A DNA stretch of 64,000 nucleotides from Bacteroidales bacterium UBA1680 (GCA_002320605.1 DCKG01000007.1:4585-68584); one strand, 5' to 3'. Counted from the first letter of the stretch, positions 17,820 to 27,304 are shown. Made by a program: numbers and translations. Notes: generated by a model not told the origin, from the letters alone.

Positions 17820-19766
17820 ATGAAAAAGTTTAAATACACAATATTGAGTTTTGCTGCAATGCTTGCAATGGCTTTGTCATCATGCACGGGTAATGTGCTA
17901 GACAAAGAATCAGTTAATTCCTTCACGCAGGACAACGTATTCCAGGACATCAACCTGCTGGAAGCATATCTTTACGAATGTTATGACCAACTGGGAGGGG
18001 ACGATGGCTCCGTCTTGGGCATGAGGGAGGATTTGCTCAGTTCCTCGACTGACGAGACTCTCAACATCCATAGGGCAGGTAGCGTGGTGTTTCTAAAAAA
18101 CACTATATCTCCGAGCAATCTGGGCATGTTCAATTATCCGAATTGGCCAAGTTATTATGGCTGGCTGACATGGCCTGTCCTATATCGAGATATCCAAAGC
18201 ATCAATACCCTGCTTGGAGGCGCAGACGATGTTCCTACATCGAGCTCGTCGGAAGAGGCAAAACTCAGTCAGATAAAGGCAGAAGCATATTTCCTTAGAG
18301 CTTATGAATATACGAACCTGCTCAGAAGCTATGGCGGTGTCGTGTTGATGGACAAACCATTCTCGCTGAAAGACGACTTCACGAATGTGATGCGTTCTAC
18401 TCTACAGGAGACAGTAGATTTCATACTCAAAGATCTGGAGAAGGCCATCGCCGGCCTGCCTGACAAGTCAGGCATTGACCAAGGCCGCGCTACAAAAGGC
18501 GCTGCTGGTGCATTGAAGTCGAGACTTCTGAGCTTCGTGACCGGAGAGCTGATGAACGGCACATTCAATGCTGGAAATGATTTGGTGCACTTCTCAAGTG
18601 GCTCTCGTGAAGAAAGGCTACGTGCGGCTAAAACAGCTGCGAAAGATGTCATAGATGGCAAGTATGGAACCTATTCCTTGGCGCAGTACAAGGAAGGAGA
18701 GCCGTCAGCCGACATGTCCGATGACGATTTCCAAGGCTACGTAGATAATTACGCAGGCATATTCTTGCAAAAAGGTGCGTGGAACGATGAGGCTATTTTC
18801 GGAGTTCAGTATCTCGACCAAGTCGGGAACACAGCTTGGAATAACCTTTGGTGGGGTCCTAACGGATACAGCTGCTGGGGAAACAATGGCCCTACCGAGA
18901 ACCTCGTGCGCAAGTACGAAATGGCGGATGGTACCCCGTTCCAATGGGATAAATATAAGCCGGGCGACAATAATGTAAGGGCTTGGACTGCTGAGCAGCT
19001 CGCCGCAGACCCGGAGAGGAATCCTTACAATGGGCGAGAGGCTAGGTTTTATGCGTCAATTCTTTATGATGGCGCAACGTGGGCAAATCGAGAAACTGCC
19101 TCTAATATCATTGACATCGGTTCTCATTACACCGCAACAAATGGAGCATCGTTTCTGGACAGCGATCTGAAAACGATTCATGATTTCGGTGAAGGTACTG
19201 CCGTCAAGATTGGCGGCGTTGATTCTCGCAGTGCCTCGAAACAGGCCTGGAATGGCACTAAGACTGGGTATTATCTCAGGAAAATGCTTGACCCGGAGAT
19301 TGAGAATGCCGAGGCTCATAGCAACACTAACTCTTGGATGGAAATCCGTTATGCCGAGGTATTGCTCGATTATGCCGAGGCGTGCATTGAACTCGGTAAA
19401 GTCGCCGAGGGAATGAAGTATGTCAACATGGTTCGCAACCGGTCCGGTTTGCCAAGCAGATCCACAGGCTGCACGCAGCAGGAGGCTCGCGAATATTATC
19501 GTCACGAGAGGCAGATAGAGATGATGGGAGAGGGAGATCGTTGGTTCATGATTCGCAAATGGATGATCGCCGAGGATAATGTCTTTAATGTCTCGCCTAC
19601 TTATATAAATCATTTCGCTGACGGAGTGACTATCGTTTACTGGGACACAACTACGATGACGGACGAAAGGAGCTGGAATTCCAACGGTTGTGCATACTGG
19701 TTGCCTATCGCAAAGGAGGAGATAAATCGAGATCCTGCGCTCCAGCAGAATCCTAATTATGATTAA
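17820..19766 (+). CDS. SusD/RagB-family surface glycan-binding lipoprotein
   Basis: A 648-residue SusD lipoprotein with signal ending LSSC (Cys22). It shows the helical N-terminus (AEAYFLRAYEYTNLLRSYGGV; DQGRATKGAAGALKSRLL, given as separate pieces) and the C-terminal MEIRYAEVLLDYAEACIELG and YRHERQIEMMGEGDRWFMIR. It pairs with the SusC gene 38 bases upstream and is followed after 20 bases by the Gfo/Idh gene. The partner for substrate choice is unknown; the enzymes downstream suggest an oxidisable glucoside-like sugar. Confidence 0.95.
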   Translation: MKKFKYTILSFAAMLAMALSSCTGNVLDKESVNSFTQDNVFQDINLLEAYLYECYDQLGGDDGSVLGMREDLLSSSTDETLNIHRAGSVVFLKNTISPSNLGMFNYPNWPSYYGWLTWPVLYRDIQSINTLLGGADDVPTSSSSEEAKLSQIKAEAYFLRAYEYTNLLRSYGGVVLMDKPFSLKDDFTNVMRSTLQETVDFILKDLEKAIAGLPDKSGIDQGRATKGAAGALKSRLLSFVTGELMNGTFNAGNDLVHFSSGSREERLRAAKTAAKDVIDGKYGTYSLAQYKEGEPSADMSDDDFQGYVDNYAGIFLQKGAWNDEAIFGVQYLDQVGNTAWNNLWWGPNGYSCWGNNGPTENLVRKYEMADGTPFQWDKYKPGDNNVRAWTAEQLAADPERNPYNGREARFYASILYDGATWANRETASNIIDIGSHYTATNGASFLDSDLKTIHDFGEGTAVKIGGVDSRSASKQAWNGTKTGYYLRKMLDPEIENAEAHSNTNSWMEIRYAEVLLDYAEACIELGKVAEGMKYVNMVRNRSGLPSRSTGCTQQEAREYYRHERQIEMMGEGDRWFMIRKWMIAEDNVFNVSPTYINHFADGVTIVYWDTTTMTDERSWNSNGCAYWLPIAKEEINRDPALQQNPNYD

Positions 19767-19786
19767 TGCATTTCAATATATAGATT

Positions 19787-21124
19787 ATGAAAAGAAGAGA
19801 TTTTTTACGGACAGCCGGAATAGCGACTGTCGGAACAGTGATTTCGGCTAATAGCGGCCTTGGAGACATAATGGCGGCGGAAGCCGTGACCGGAACGAGG
19901 TCCGGAGCTTGGACAGGAAACAGCAACACGCTGAAAGTTGGCCTCATTGGCTGTGGTGGCCGTGGGTCGGGGGCTGCGGAGCAGGCCATGAATGCCGACG
20001 AGAATGTGGTTCTGTCTGCGATGGCTGATGCTTTCAAGGATCAGCTCGACAATTCCTACGATTCCCTGAAGAAGCTTTTTCCTCAGAAAGTCCAAGTTGC
20101 GAATGACCATAAATTCGTCGGATTGGATGCCTACAAGAAGCTGATTGATTCCGATGTGGACGTGATAATCCTAGCGGCGCCCCCATGCTTCAGGCCGGCT
20201 CATCTTGAATATGCCATCAATGCGAAAAAGCACATCTTCTGCGAGAAGCCGTTTGCGGTCGATGGGCCGGGCATGAGAAGGATAATAGCGGCGGCTCAGA
20301 AAGCAAAGGCTCAAGGTACGGAATTGATGTCCGGCTTCTGCTGGAGATACCATATTCCTAAGAGAGAGACATTCTCCAGGCTATTAGATGGAAGCATCGG
20401 GAAAATCCTTGCGGTCGAGGCGAGCAACAACTCAGGTGAATTGTGGTTCCATGAACGCAAGAGCGGCTGGACTGACATGGAGTACAAGCTCAGGAACTGG
20501 CTATACTATAACTGGCTCTCAGGAGACCACATCGTCGAGCAGGCAATCCATAGCGTTGACCTGATGCAGTGGGGCATGAATGACACGCTTCCTTCAAGAG
20601 TCGTGGCTACCGGCGGCAGGATCAAGCGGACCGATCCTAAGTATGGCAACGTGTACGACCATTTTGGGGCAAAGTTCGAATATCCCGATGGCACCAAGGC
20701 CTATTTCAGCTGCAAACAGCAGGATAACGTGGCTCATTCCTACGGAGTGGAATTCGTCGGCGAGGATGGGAAATGCGTAGTAGACTGCATGAACGGACAG
20801 CACTATATTACCGGAAAGAATCCTTGGAAATATGATGACACGTTCAAGTTCACCGATGCCAATGCCTACAAGAATGCCAAGGTGAAGAGCATGTACCAGC
20901 AGGAACATGACGAACTCTTCGCTGCTATCCGGAACAAAACTCTCATAAATGACTTCGACTGGGCGGCTCGCTCGAATCTTGTCGCGCTGGCAGCCAGGAT
21001 GTCTGCTTACACCGGGCAGGAAGTGACAATGGAGCAAGCTCTCTGTTCGGATGAGAAATTCTTCCCGGAGGATCTTACTTTGGATACTAAGTATGATCTT
21101 CCGGTGGCTATCCCTGGTCTTTAA
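19787..21124 (+). CDS. Tat-exported Gfo/Idh/MocA-family oxidoreductase
   Basis: A 445-residue NAD(P)-dependent sugar oxidoreductase. The N-terminus carries a twin-arginine signal (MKRRDFLRTAGIATVGT), so it should be folded with its cofactor before export to the periplasm. The Rossmann motif is GLIGCGGRGSG (about residue 48), and the family CEKP motif reads HIFCEKPFAVDG. The C-terminal alpha/beta domain has WYNW-like and HSVDLMQWGM segments. Relatives include GH109 N-acetylgalactosaminidases and glucoside 3-dehydrogenases. With a TIM-barrel isomerase-like gene 12 bases downstream and a DUF1080 protein nearby, oxidation of a glycoside at C3 is the likeliest role. Confidence 0.9.
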   Translation: MKRRDFLRTAGIATVGTVISANSGLGDIMAAEAVTGTRSGAWTGNSNTLKVGLIGCGGRGSGAAEQAMNADENVVLSAMADAFKDQLDNSYDSLKKLFPQKVQVANDHKFVGLDAYKKLIDSDVDVIILAAPPCFRPAHLEYAINAKKHIFCEKPFAVDGPGMRRIIAAAQKAKAQGTELMSGFCWRYHIPKRETFSRLLDGSIGKILAVEASNNSGELWFHERKSGWTDMEYKLRNWLYYNWLSGDHIVEQAIHSVDLMQWGMNDTLPSRVVATGGRIKRTDPKYGNVYDHFGAKFEYPDGTKAYFSCKQQDNVAHSYGVEFVGEDGKCVVDCMNGQHYITGKNPWKYDDTFKFTDANAYKNAKVKSMYQQEHDELFAAIRNKTLINDFDWAARSNLVALAARMSAYTGQEVTMEQALCSDEKFFPEDLTLDTKYDLPVAIPGL

Positions 21125-21136
21125 GCGAATGAATCC

Positions 21137-22069
21137 ATGAAACGCAGAGATTTCATCAAATCAGCCACGGTGCTGACTACGGGCATGGTGGTAGCCCCGG
21201 GACTCGTTTCTGCCGAGAACATCTCTTCTCTAGCAAAGGAGAAAGAATCGGCAAAGGCGGTAAAAATGAAGAAGGCTTTGGGATACGGAATGATCCAGGA
21301 CGATCTCTCCCTAGTTGATAAGTTCAAAATGGTCAAGGAGATCGGATTCGATGGCATTGAGTTCAACAGCCCTCTGGAGTTTCCTGTCGATGAGCTTCTG
21401 AGAGCAAGGGATAAGTCCGGGATAGAGCTACCTACGACGGTGAACAAGGATCATTGGAAACTCCCGTTGTCATCTCCTGATCCATCAATCAGGAAAAAGA
21501 TACTGGAGTCCGTGACCCAGTCCCTGAAGGACACTAAGGCAATCGGAGGCGACGCTGTGCTGGTGGTACCAGGCGTGGTTAACAAGGATGCTTCCTACGA
21601 GAAAGCCTACTATACGGCGCTGAATGCCATCAGGGAGTTGATCCCTGCGGTAGAGAGCACAGGAATCAAGATTGGACTTGAGAATGTCTGGAATAATTTC
21701 TTGCTTAGCCCGCTCGAGGCAAAACAATTCGTGGATGACATCAACTGCCCTCTCATAGGGTGGTGGTTCGACATAGGTAACGTATTGCGCTATGGCTGGC
21801 CAGAGCAGTGGATCAGGACGCTCAATAAGAGGATTGTCAAGCTCCATCTAAAAGAGTTCAGCATTAAGAAAATGAATGAAGAGGGTCTCTGGAAAGGGTT
21901 CGATGTCGACATCGAAAAAGGCGATGACGACTGGCCTGCCGTCATGAAGGCAGTAGGCGAGGTCGGATATTCCGGAGGCTGGATAACGGCAGAGGTGTCA
22001 GGAGGAAGCAGGGAGGAACTGGCCAAACTATCAAGGGATATGGATAAAGTAATCAGTTATCTGCCATAA
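21137..22069 (+). CDS. Tat-exported sugar phosphate isomerase/epimerase-like TIM-barrel protein
   Basis: A 310-residue xylose-isomerase-like TIM barrel (AP_endonuc_2 family) with a twin-arginine signal (MKRRDFIKSATVLTTG). Metal-ligand regions can be seen: IKIGLENVWNN (Glu), WWFDIGNV (Asp), VKLHLKEF (His) and WITAEVSGG (Glu). Exported members of this family have been linked in gut Bacteroidota to beta-elimination of 3-keto-glycosides, between a Gfo/Idh oxidase and a DUF1080 hydratase. Here it follows the Gfo/Idh gene by 12 bases. I infer the same role, though an epimerase or isomerase role is possible. Confidence 0.85.
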   Translation: MKRRDFIKSATVLTTGMVVAPGLVSAENISSLAKEKESAKAVKMKKALGYGMIQDDLSLVDKFKMVKEIGFDGIEFNSPLEFPVDELLRARDKSGIELPTTVNKDHWKLPLSSPDPSIRKKILESVTQSLKDTKAIGGDAVLVVPGVVNKDASYEKAYYTALNAIRELIPAVESTGIKIGLENVWNNFLLSPLEAKQFVDDINCPLIGWWFDIGNVLRYGWPEQWIRTLNKRIVKLHLKEFSIKKMNEEGLWKGFDVDIEKGDDDWPAVMKAVGEVGYSGGWITAEVSGGSREELAKLSRDMDKVISYLP

Positions 22070-22101
22070 CGAACGATCCTGTCCGGAACATTTGATGAGA
22101 G

Positions 22102-22242
22102 GATGGAGCAGATAATGCGTTTTCGCTCTGGGCTTACATCAAGGCTCATCTATCCGACAGCGCAAATGCTAATGCGTTCAGGAAATACCCGATGCACGCC
22201 GCCCGCGCCTGCGTATATATCATGAGCCTGTTCAGGTAAAAA
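22102..22242 (+). repeat. Direct repeat, copy 2 (orphan 3' end of an AGE gene)
   Basis: This 141-base copy repeats the last 46 codons and stop of the intact AGE gene 7.87 kb upstream, with about four mismatches. It lacks a start and the first 320 codons, so it is a gene fragment. A perfect terminator follows after 26 bases, as expected behind a real gene end. Sequence between the TIM-barrel stop and this copy is only 32 bases. Confidence 0.95.
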
Positions 22243-22267
22243 GAATCGCGAATTAAAATAGCTCGCT

Positions 22268-22310
22268 GGGTGACTAATGAGTCAAGCTGACGGATTAGTC
22301 ACCCTTTTTA
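22268..22310 (+). terminator. Rho-independent terminator after the truncated AGE copy
   Basis: GGGTGACTAAT (22268-22278) pairs perfectly with ATTAGTCACCC (22294-22304), followed by TTTTTA. It closes the SusC-SusD-oxidoreductase-TIM operon today. Confidence 0.85.
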
Positions 22311-22458
22311 TGTATGTGTTTAGGGACAGGTGTCCTGAAGCCTGAAACGGTAGTCATTGCGTCCTCGCCCTCAGTCATATAATAATAGTATTAAGTATTA
22401 TTTAATATGCGACATTACTATTAAAATAATAAATACATACTATATTATTCATAATAAA

Positions 22459-22491
22459 TATTGCATAATAAAAAAATCAAGAATATATTTG
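22459..22491 (+). promoter_or_regulatory. Promoter of the sialic acid catabolic operon
   Basis: TATTGCATAAT (22459-22469, containing the -33 TTG at 22461-22463) lies 20 bp before TATATTTG (22484-22491), a full -7 match. The first gene starts 28 bases later. The same 11 bases at the same spacing precede the SusC gene at 28.7 kb. The rest of 22311-22520 is AT-rich without a gene. Confidence 0.7.
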
Positions 22492-22519
22492 TAAAAATGA
22501 ATTAAGCTTTCCATGCAAA

Positions 22520-23707
22520 ATGAACCACTATGTCTTAAATGATATTCAATCTGTAATTGTAATAACTTTATTTCTTATGTCAATAACATGCCTTTCTGCT
22601 GCGTGCAGCGTTGAATCGGCGACGTGGAATGGTGTTCAGAAGGAAGAGGAAATAAGTGGATCTAAAGTATTCATTGGAGGCCAGGATGGTTACGATACAT
22701 ATCGGATACCGGCAATCGTGAAGTCATCAAAAGGTACGCTGCTTGCTTTTTGCGAAGGGCGGAAGAACGGCCGTTCCGATTCGGGAGACATAGATTTAAT
22801 CTTGAGGCGCTCACAAGACGGAGGTAAAACCTGGAGCAAGATAATCACTGTCTGGGATGATGGTCATAACACTTGTGGGAATCCTTCCCCTGTAGTAGAT
22901 TCACAGACTGGACGCATTCATTTGCTGATGACTTGGAATAAAGGTGAAGACAACGAGCAGGAGATAAGAGAAAATAAAGGTATCGGTACCCGAAGAGTGT
23001 TCGTGACCTTTTCGGACGATGACGGTCAGTCTTGGGCAAAGCCAGTTGATATCACAGCTTCAGCGAAAAAACCTGAATGGACATGGTATGCTACAGGTCC
23101 ATGCCACTCTATACAGATTGGGTCCGGACGTATAATCGTTCCGTGTAACCACGGAAATATCGTGAATGGCCGAAGCACCGGGACGACTTCACATCTGATA
23201 TTTTCTGACGACCATGGAAAGTCTTGGCATATCGGTGCCGTTGCTCCTGTTGGCAATGAAAGTACAGTGGCGGAGCTTCGCAATGGTGAAATTCTGTTGA
23301 ACATGCGGAAGAATAAGAAAGGAGAATGGCAGGCATATACTGGAAGGCTTGGCATAAAAAGCAGTGACGGTGGAGAATCTTTCGGGGAACCTTTCGTGAT
23401 GGAAGATCTTGTAGAGCCAATCTGTAATGCGAGCATGATCAATTATGCGCCAGGCGGCAGGAAAACAAGTAAAATATTGTTCTCCAACCCAGCGGACTCT
23501 GCAAGAAGGATTAACTTGACTCTTAAATTAAGCAAGAATGGAGGCCGGACATGGAGAAAGGTCTTTACTTTGACGGAAGGTCCGGCAGCATATTCAGACT
23601 TATGCGTCATGCCTGATGGAAGCGTTATCGTCTTGTATGAGAGCGGAAAGGAATCTCCCTACGAGAATATCAGCGTTTCGCGCATTCCAGCCAGGGTGAT
23701 ACGCTGA
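22520..23707 (+). CDS. nanH: Exo-alpha-sialidase (GH33)
   Basis: A 395-residue sialidase that frees terminal sialic acid from host glycans. The signal segment runs to about residue 29, and SAAC there could be a lipobox, so it may be periplasmic or surface-attached. The GH33 signature YRIP (first Arg of the triad) is near residue 66. Five Asp boxes follow: SQDGGKTW, SDDDGQSW, SDDHGKSW, SSDGGESF and SKNGGRTW. The nucleophile Tyr should be in AAYSDLCVM and the catalytic Glu in NESTVAELRNGEILLNMR. It is the first gene of the sialic acid operon, behind a consensus promoter. Confidence 0.93.
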   Translation: MNHYVLNDIQSVIVITLFLMSITCLSAACSVESATWNGVQKEEEISGSKVFIGGQDGYDTYRIPAIVKSSKGTLLAFCEGRKNGRSDSGDIDLILRRSQDGGKTWSKIITVWDDGHNTCGNPSPVVDSQTGRIHLLMTWNKGEDNEQEIRENKGIGTRRVFVTFSDDDGQSWAKPVDITASAKKPEWTWYATGPCHSIQIGSGRIIVPCNHGNIVNGRSTGTTSHLIFSDDHGKSWHIGAVAPVGNESTVAELRNGEILLNMRKNKKGEWQAYTGRLGIKSSDGGESFGEPFVMEDLVEPICNASMINYAPGGRKTSKILFSNPADSARRINLTLKLSKNGGRTWRKVFTLTEGPAAYSDLCVMPDGSVIVLYESGKESPYENISVSRIPARVIR

Positions 23708-23822
23708 TGATAATTGGCAAATTTCATGAAGCTTCTTTATCCTGATATATTATTTGTGGATTTATGCATAAAGTAGGAAGGAGCATTCAGGAATCCTTTG
23801 GATAGAAAAATTAATTTTAGAT

Positions 23823-24728
23823 ATGAAACAGATAAAATTGACAGGTCTTGTTGCAGCCGTTTTCACACCATTCTACGAAAATGGTAGCATAAATTACGAC
23901 ATTATCCCAGGTTATGCCGAAAAATTGATAAACGATGGGGCGTATGGTATATTCGTTTGCGGCACGACGGGGGAGAGCGTTTCTCTTACTATTGACGAAA
24001 GGAAGAGGATTCTGGAAGCCTGGTGCGTGGCTGTCGATGGAAAGATAAAGGTTATTGCCCATGTCGGCGGCACGAACCAGAAGGACTGCGTCGAATTGGC
24101 AAACCATGCTGTTTCTATGAATGTTGATGCGCTGGGTGCAATAGGCCCTCTGTATTTCAAGCCTTCTACGGTAGAAAACCTTATTGAATATTATAAACCT
24201 ATCGCCGCTGCCGGGAACAGCATACCATTCTATGCTTACCACATTCCAAGCATGACTGGCATCAACCTTCCGATGGCGGAATTCTTAGAGAAAGGATCAA
24301 AGGAAATTCCTAATCTCAATGGTATAAAATTTACCTCAAACGATTTCATGGAAATGATGGAATGCATTAATCTGGAAGGAGGGCGTTTCGATATCCTCAA
24401 TGGTTTTGACGAGATGCTGCTCTGCGGATTGTCCGTCGGTGCCAAGGGAGGAGTAGGAAGCACGTACAACTATGCCATGCCCATTTATGAAGGAATCATG
24501 GAGTCTTTTGCTGAAGGCGATATAGAGAAGGCGAGGGAGTGGCAGAAAAAGTCTATCGACATAGTGAATGTAATAGTCAGGCATGGTGGTGGCACGAGAG
24601 GAGGAAAAGCTGTAATGAAGGCTGTCGGGATAGATTGTGGCAATTGCAGATCTCCATTCGCTAAGTTTACTGATGAAGAGATTAAAGAAGTCAAAGCTGA
24701 GTTGAAATCCATAGGGTTCATTAAATGA
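23823..24728 (+). CDS. nanA: N-acetylneuraminate lyase
   Basis: A 301-residue class I aldolase of the DHDPS/NAL family that splits N-acetylneuraminate into N-acetylmannosamine and pyruvate in the cytoplasm. GTTGES binds the pyruvate carboxylate, the Tyr of FYAYHIPS assists catalysis, and the Schiff-base Lys is in LNGIKFTSND. The sialidase upstream and transporter downstream make lyase far likelier than dihydrodipicolinate synthase. Its last four bases overlap the next gene (ATGA), showing translational coupling. Confidence 0.93.
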   Translation: MKQIKLTGLVAAVFTPFYENGSINYDIIPGYAEKLINDGAYGIFVCGTTGESVSLTIDERKRILEAWCVAVDGKIKVIAHVGGTNQKDCVELANHAVSMNVDALGAIGPLYFKPSTVENLIEYYKPIAAAGNSIPFYAYHIPSMTGINLPMAEFLEKGSKEIPNLNGIKFTSNDFMEMMECINLEGGRFDILNGFDEMLLCGLSVGAKGGVGSTYNYAMPIYEGIMESFAEGDIEKAREWQKKSIDIVNVIVRHGGGTRGGKAVMKAVGIDCGNCRSPFAKFTDEEIKEVKAELKSIGFIK

Positions 24729-27295
24729 GAAAAGCGGTTTTTTGTTTTCTCTTGGCATTAGCGTGCACTCCCACATTTGCTGAAGATTCTCTTGCCGTCA
24801 AGCTTACTGAAAATGACAAATTGAGACTCGGCATTTCTGCGGTCTTGCCGGATATTGATGAAAAACCGAATAAAGGGCTTGCCGGTGCTTTCTCCGGTTA
24901 TGTAGATGGAAATTTGCTTATAATAGGAGGCGCTAACTTTCCTGATGGAACTCCTGCCCAAGGTGGCAAGAAAAAGTTCTATCATGACGTGTACATTCTG
25001 GACAAGGAAGGTGAATGGCATCTCATGAACGGAGGGTTTCCTCAACCAGTCGCCTATGGGGTGTCTGTCACATACGAGAATAGCCTTATCTGCATAGGCG
25101 GAAATGATTCTTCCCGTTGTTTCGGTAATGTCGTCAGGGTGAGATTGCAGAATGACTTCTCGGTCAGATGCGATAGCCTGCCTTCTTTACCTGTACCTCT
25201 TGCGAATGCATCAGGATGCTTAGTCGATGATAAGATTTTTATAGCAGGTGGCAATCCGTCAATCAAACCTCAGGAGTCTTCAAAATATTTCTTTGAACTT
25301 AATCTGCATGATTTGAAGAAAGGATGGAGCAGGCTTTACCCTTGGCCGGGCCCATCTAGAGGATATGCAGTAAGCGCATGCCAAAGCGACGGCTATGATG
25401 ATTGCTTTTATCTGTTCAGCGGCAGGGAATATAATGAAAGGGGATGGAAGGTATTGGATGATGGATACATGTACAATCCACGTTTGAGAGAATGGAAGCG
25501 ACTGAGTGGCTCTTTTCCCGTCATGGCAGGGTGCGCCCTTCCTTTTGGGACTAATCATATTCTGTTCATAGGGGGTCGTGCAAGGCAGCTCCCTGATTCT
25601 GATTCTTTAAGCGGATTCCCAGGAAATAACGCCTTGAGGCTTTATCATACAGTGACAAATACCATAGTGGAAAAAGATATAGATAAAGCTCTGACAGATA
25701 TTCCGGTAACGACTACGGCACTAAAAGAAGGCAATAGGATTACAATCGTAAGTGGCGAGGTGGCTCCGGGGGTCAGGACTCCAATCATATTAAAAGGGGA
25801 AATAGAGAGTACAGTGCACAAGATAAGAGGACTCGACATATTTGTGATTGTCCTGTATTTCACCATCCTGGCTTTAGTCGGATGGTATTTCTCCAAGCGG
25901 CAGAAATCTGTTTCCGATTATTACAAAGGCGGGGGACGCGTCAATTGGCTCATATCTGGGTTAAGTATTTTTGGAACCAGTCTGAGCGCCATTACTTTCA
26001 TGTCGCTTCCGGCAAAAGCGTATGCTACGGATTGGAGCTACATGTTGTTCAACTCCGGAATCATATTGGTAGTCCCACTGATTACCCTTGTGTTCATCCC
26101 TTATTTCAGAAAATTGAATATTACAACTTCTTATGAATACTTGGAGCTTCGTTTCAATTCTGCAGTAAGGGTAATATGCAGTGCTTCTTTTATACTCTTC
26201 CAGATTGGCAGGATGGCTGTAGTCCTTCTGCTTCCGGCTATAGCGTTGAATATCGTTTCAGGTTTCAATATCTATCTATGCATAGCCTTGATGGGTTTCT
26301 TGAGTCTTCTCTACACAATGATGGGTGGAATCGAGGCTGTCGTATGGACGGAAGCACTTCAAGTAATAGTATTATTGGGAGCGGCGGTCGCCATTGTCAT
26401 TTCCGTCTGCAGTAATATACCTGGTGGAACATCCTCTCTTGTTTCGACTGCTGCTGCGGCAGGGAAATTCAGTTTAGGAGAAACATTCTTTGATCTCAGG
26501 CAGCCGGTGATATGGACAGTCCTCATTGCAACTGTTTTTACGAATATCACAACGTATGGCACAGATCAGACTATCGTGCAGAGATATTTCACGACAAAAT
26601 CTGCTGAAGAGGCAAAGAAAGGCGTTTATGCGAATGCGGTTCTGACGATTCCCGCGACCCTTATTTTCTTCTTCCTAGGAACTGCGCTGTGGGTGTTCTA
26701 TAAATATAATCCTGGCTCTTTGAGCATGACTGTGAATGATCAGGATGCAATCATGCCATGGTATTTTACGTCTGCGCTTCCGGATGGCATCTTGGGACTT
26801 GTCATAGCAGGGCTTTTCGCTGCGGCGATGTCTACTATCAGCAGTAGCATGAATGCTTCGTCAATGGCTTTCTGCATGGACATATTCAGAAAAATCAGAC
26901 CCCTGGCTAATGACGGGCAGAACATGCAGGTGGCCAGGATATCCACTTTGATATTGGGTCTCCTTGGCGTATCATTGTCCATTGCAATGGTTTCATGGGA
27001 TATCAAATCTTTATGGGATCAGTTCAACACATTCCTCGGCCTTCTCCTCGGAGGTCTTGGAGGACTCTTTTTATTGGGCATATTCACTAAGCGGGCGAAT
27101 TCTACAGGGGCGATTGCCGGACTTATAGGATGCATTGCAGTACAGATCCTGGTTATCAGGCATCAGTGGGTGAATCTGCTTTTATATTCTACGACCGGCT
27201 TCATTTCCTGTTTCGTGATTGGCTATCTTGTCAGCATCGTCACTCCAGATGAAAGGAAGGCAAGGAATCTGCCATCTGTCACCAAATTAAAGTAA
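24725..27295 (+). CDS. Kelch-type mutarotase fused to an SSS-family sodium/sialic acid symporter
   Basis: An 856-residue fusion. A signal segment precedes an N-terminal six-bladed Kelch propeller (about 25-365) with repeats such as LIIGGANFPDG, LICIGGNDSS, IFIAGGNPS, FYLFSGREY and LFIGGRARQ, like the NanM N-acetylneuraminate mutarotase. From about residue 375 about 13 hydrophobic helices form a sodium:solute symporter (GLSIFGTSLSAITFMSLPAKAY; YGTDQTIVQRYF; AAAMSTISSSMNASS, given as pieces). Export of the propeller to the periplasm would let the same chain convert the anomer and import it. The start overlaps nanA by four bases. Confidence 0.9.
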   Translation: MRKAVFCFLLALACTPTFAEDSLAVKLTENDKLRLGISAVLPDIDEKPNKGLAGAFSGYVDGNLLIIGGANFPDGTPAQGGKKKFYHDVYILDKEGEWHLMNGGFPQPVAYGVSVTYENSLICIGGNDSSRCFGNVVRVRLQNDFSVRCDSLPSLPVPLANASGCLVDDKIFIAGGNPSIKPQESSKYFFELNLHDLKKGWSRLYPWPGPSRGYAVSACQSDGYDDCFYLFSGREYNERGWKVLDDGYMYNPRLREWKRLSGSFPVMAGCALPFGTNHILFIGGRARQLPDSDSLSGFPGNNALRLYHTVTNTIVEKDIDKALTDIPVTTTALKEGNRITIVSGEVAPGVRTPIILKGEIESTVHKIRGLDIFVIVLYFTILALVGWYFSKRQKSVSDYYKGGGRVNWLISGLSIFGTSLSAITFMSLPAKAYATDWSYMLFNSGIILVVPLITLVFIPYFRKLNITTSYEYLELRFNSAVRVICSASFILFQIGRMAVVLLLPAIALNIVSGFNIYLCIALMGFLSLLYTMMGGIEAVVWTEALQVIVLLGAAVAIVISVCSNIPGGTSSLVSTAAAAGKFSLGETFFDLRQPVIWTVLIATVFTNITTYGTDQTIVQRYFTTKSAEEAKKGVYANAVLTIPATLIFFFLGTALWVFYKYNPGSLSMTVNDQDAIMPWYFTSALPDGILGLVIAGLFAAAMSTISSSMNASSMAFCMDIFRKIRPLANDGQNMQVARISTLILGLLGVSLSIAMVSWDIKSLWDQFNTFLGLLLGGLGGLFLLGIFTKRANSTGAIAGLIGCIAVQILVIRHQWVNLLLYSTTGFISCFVIGYLVSIVTPDERKARNLPSVTKLK

Positions 27296-27304
27296 TGTTG
27301 CGCC

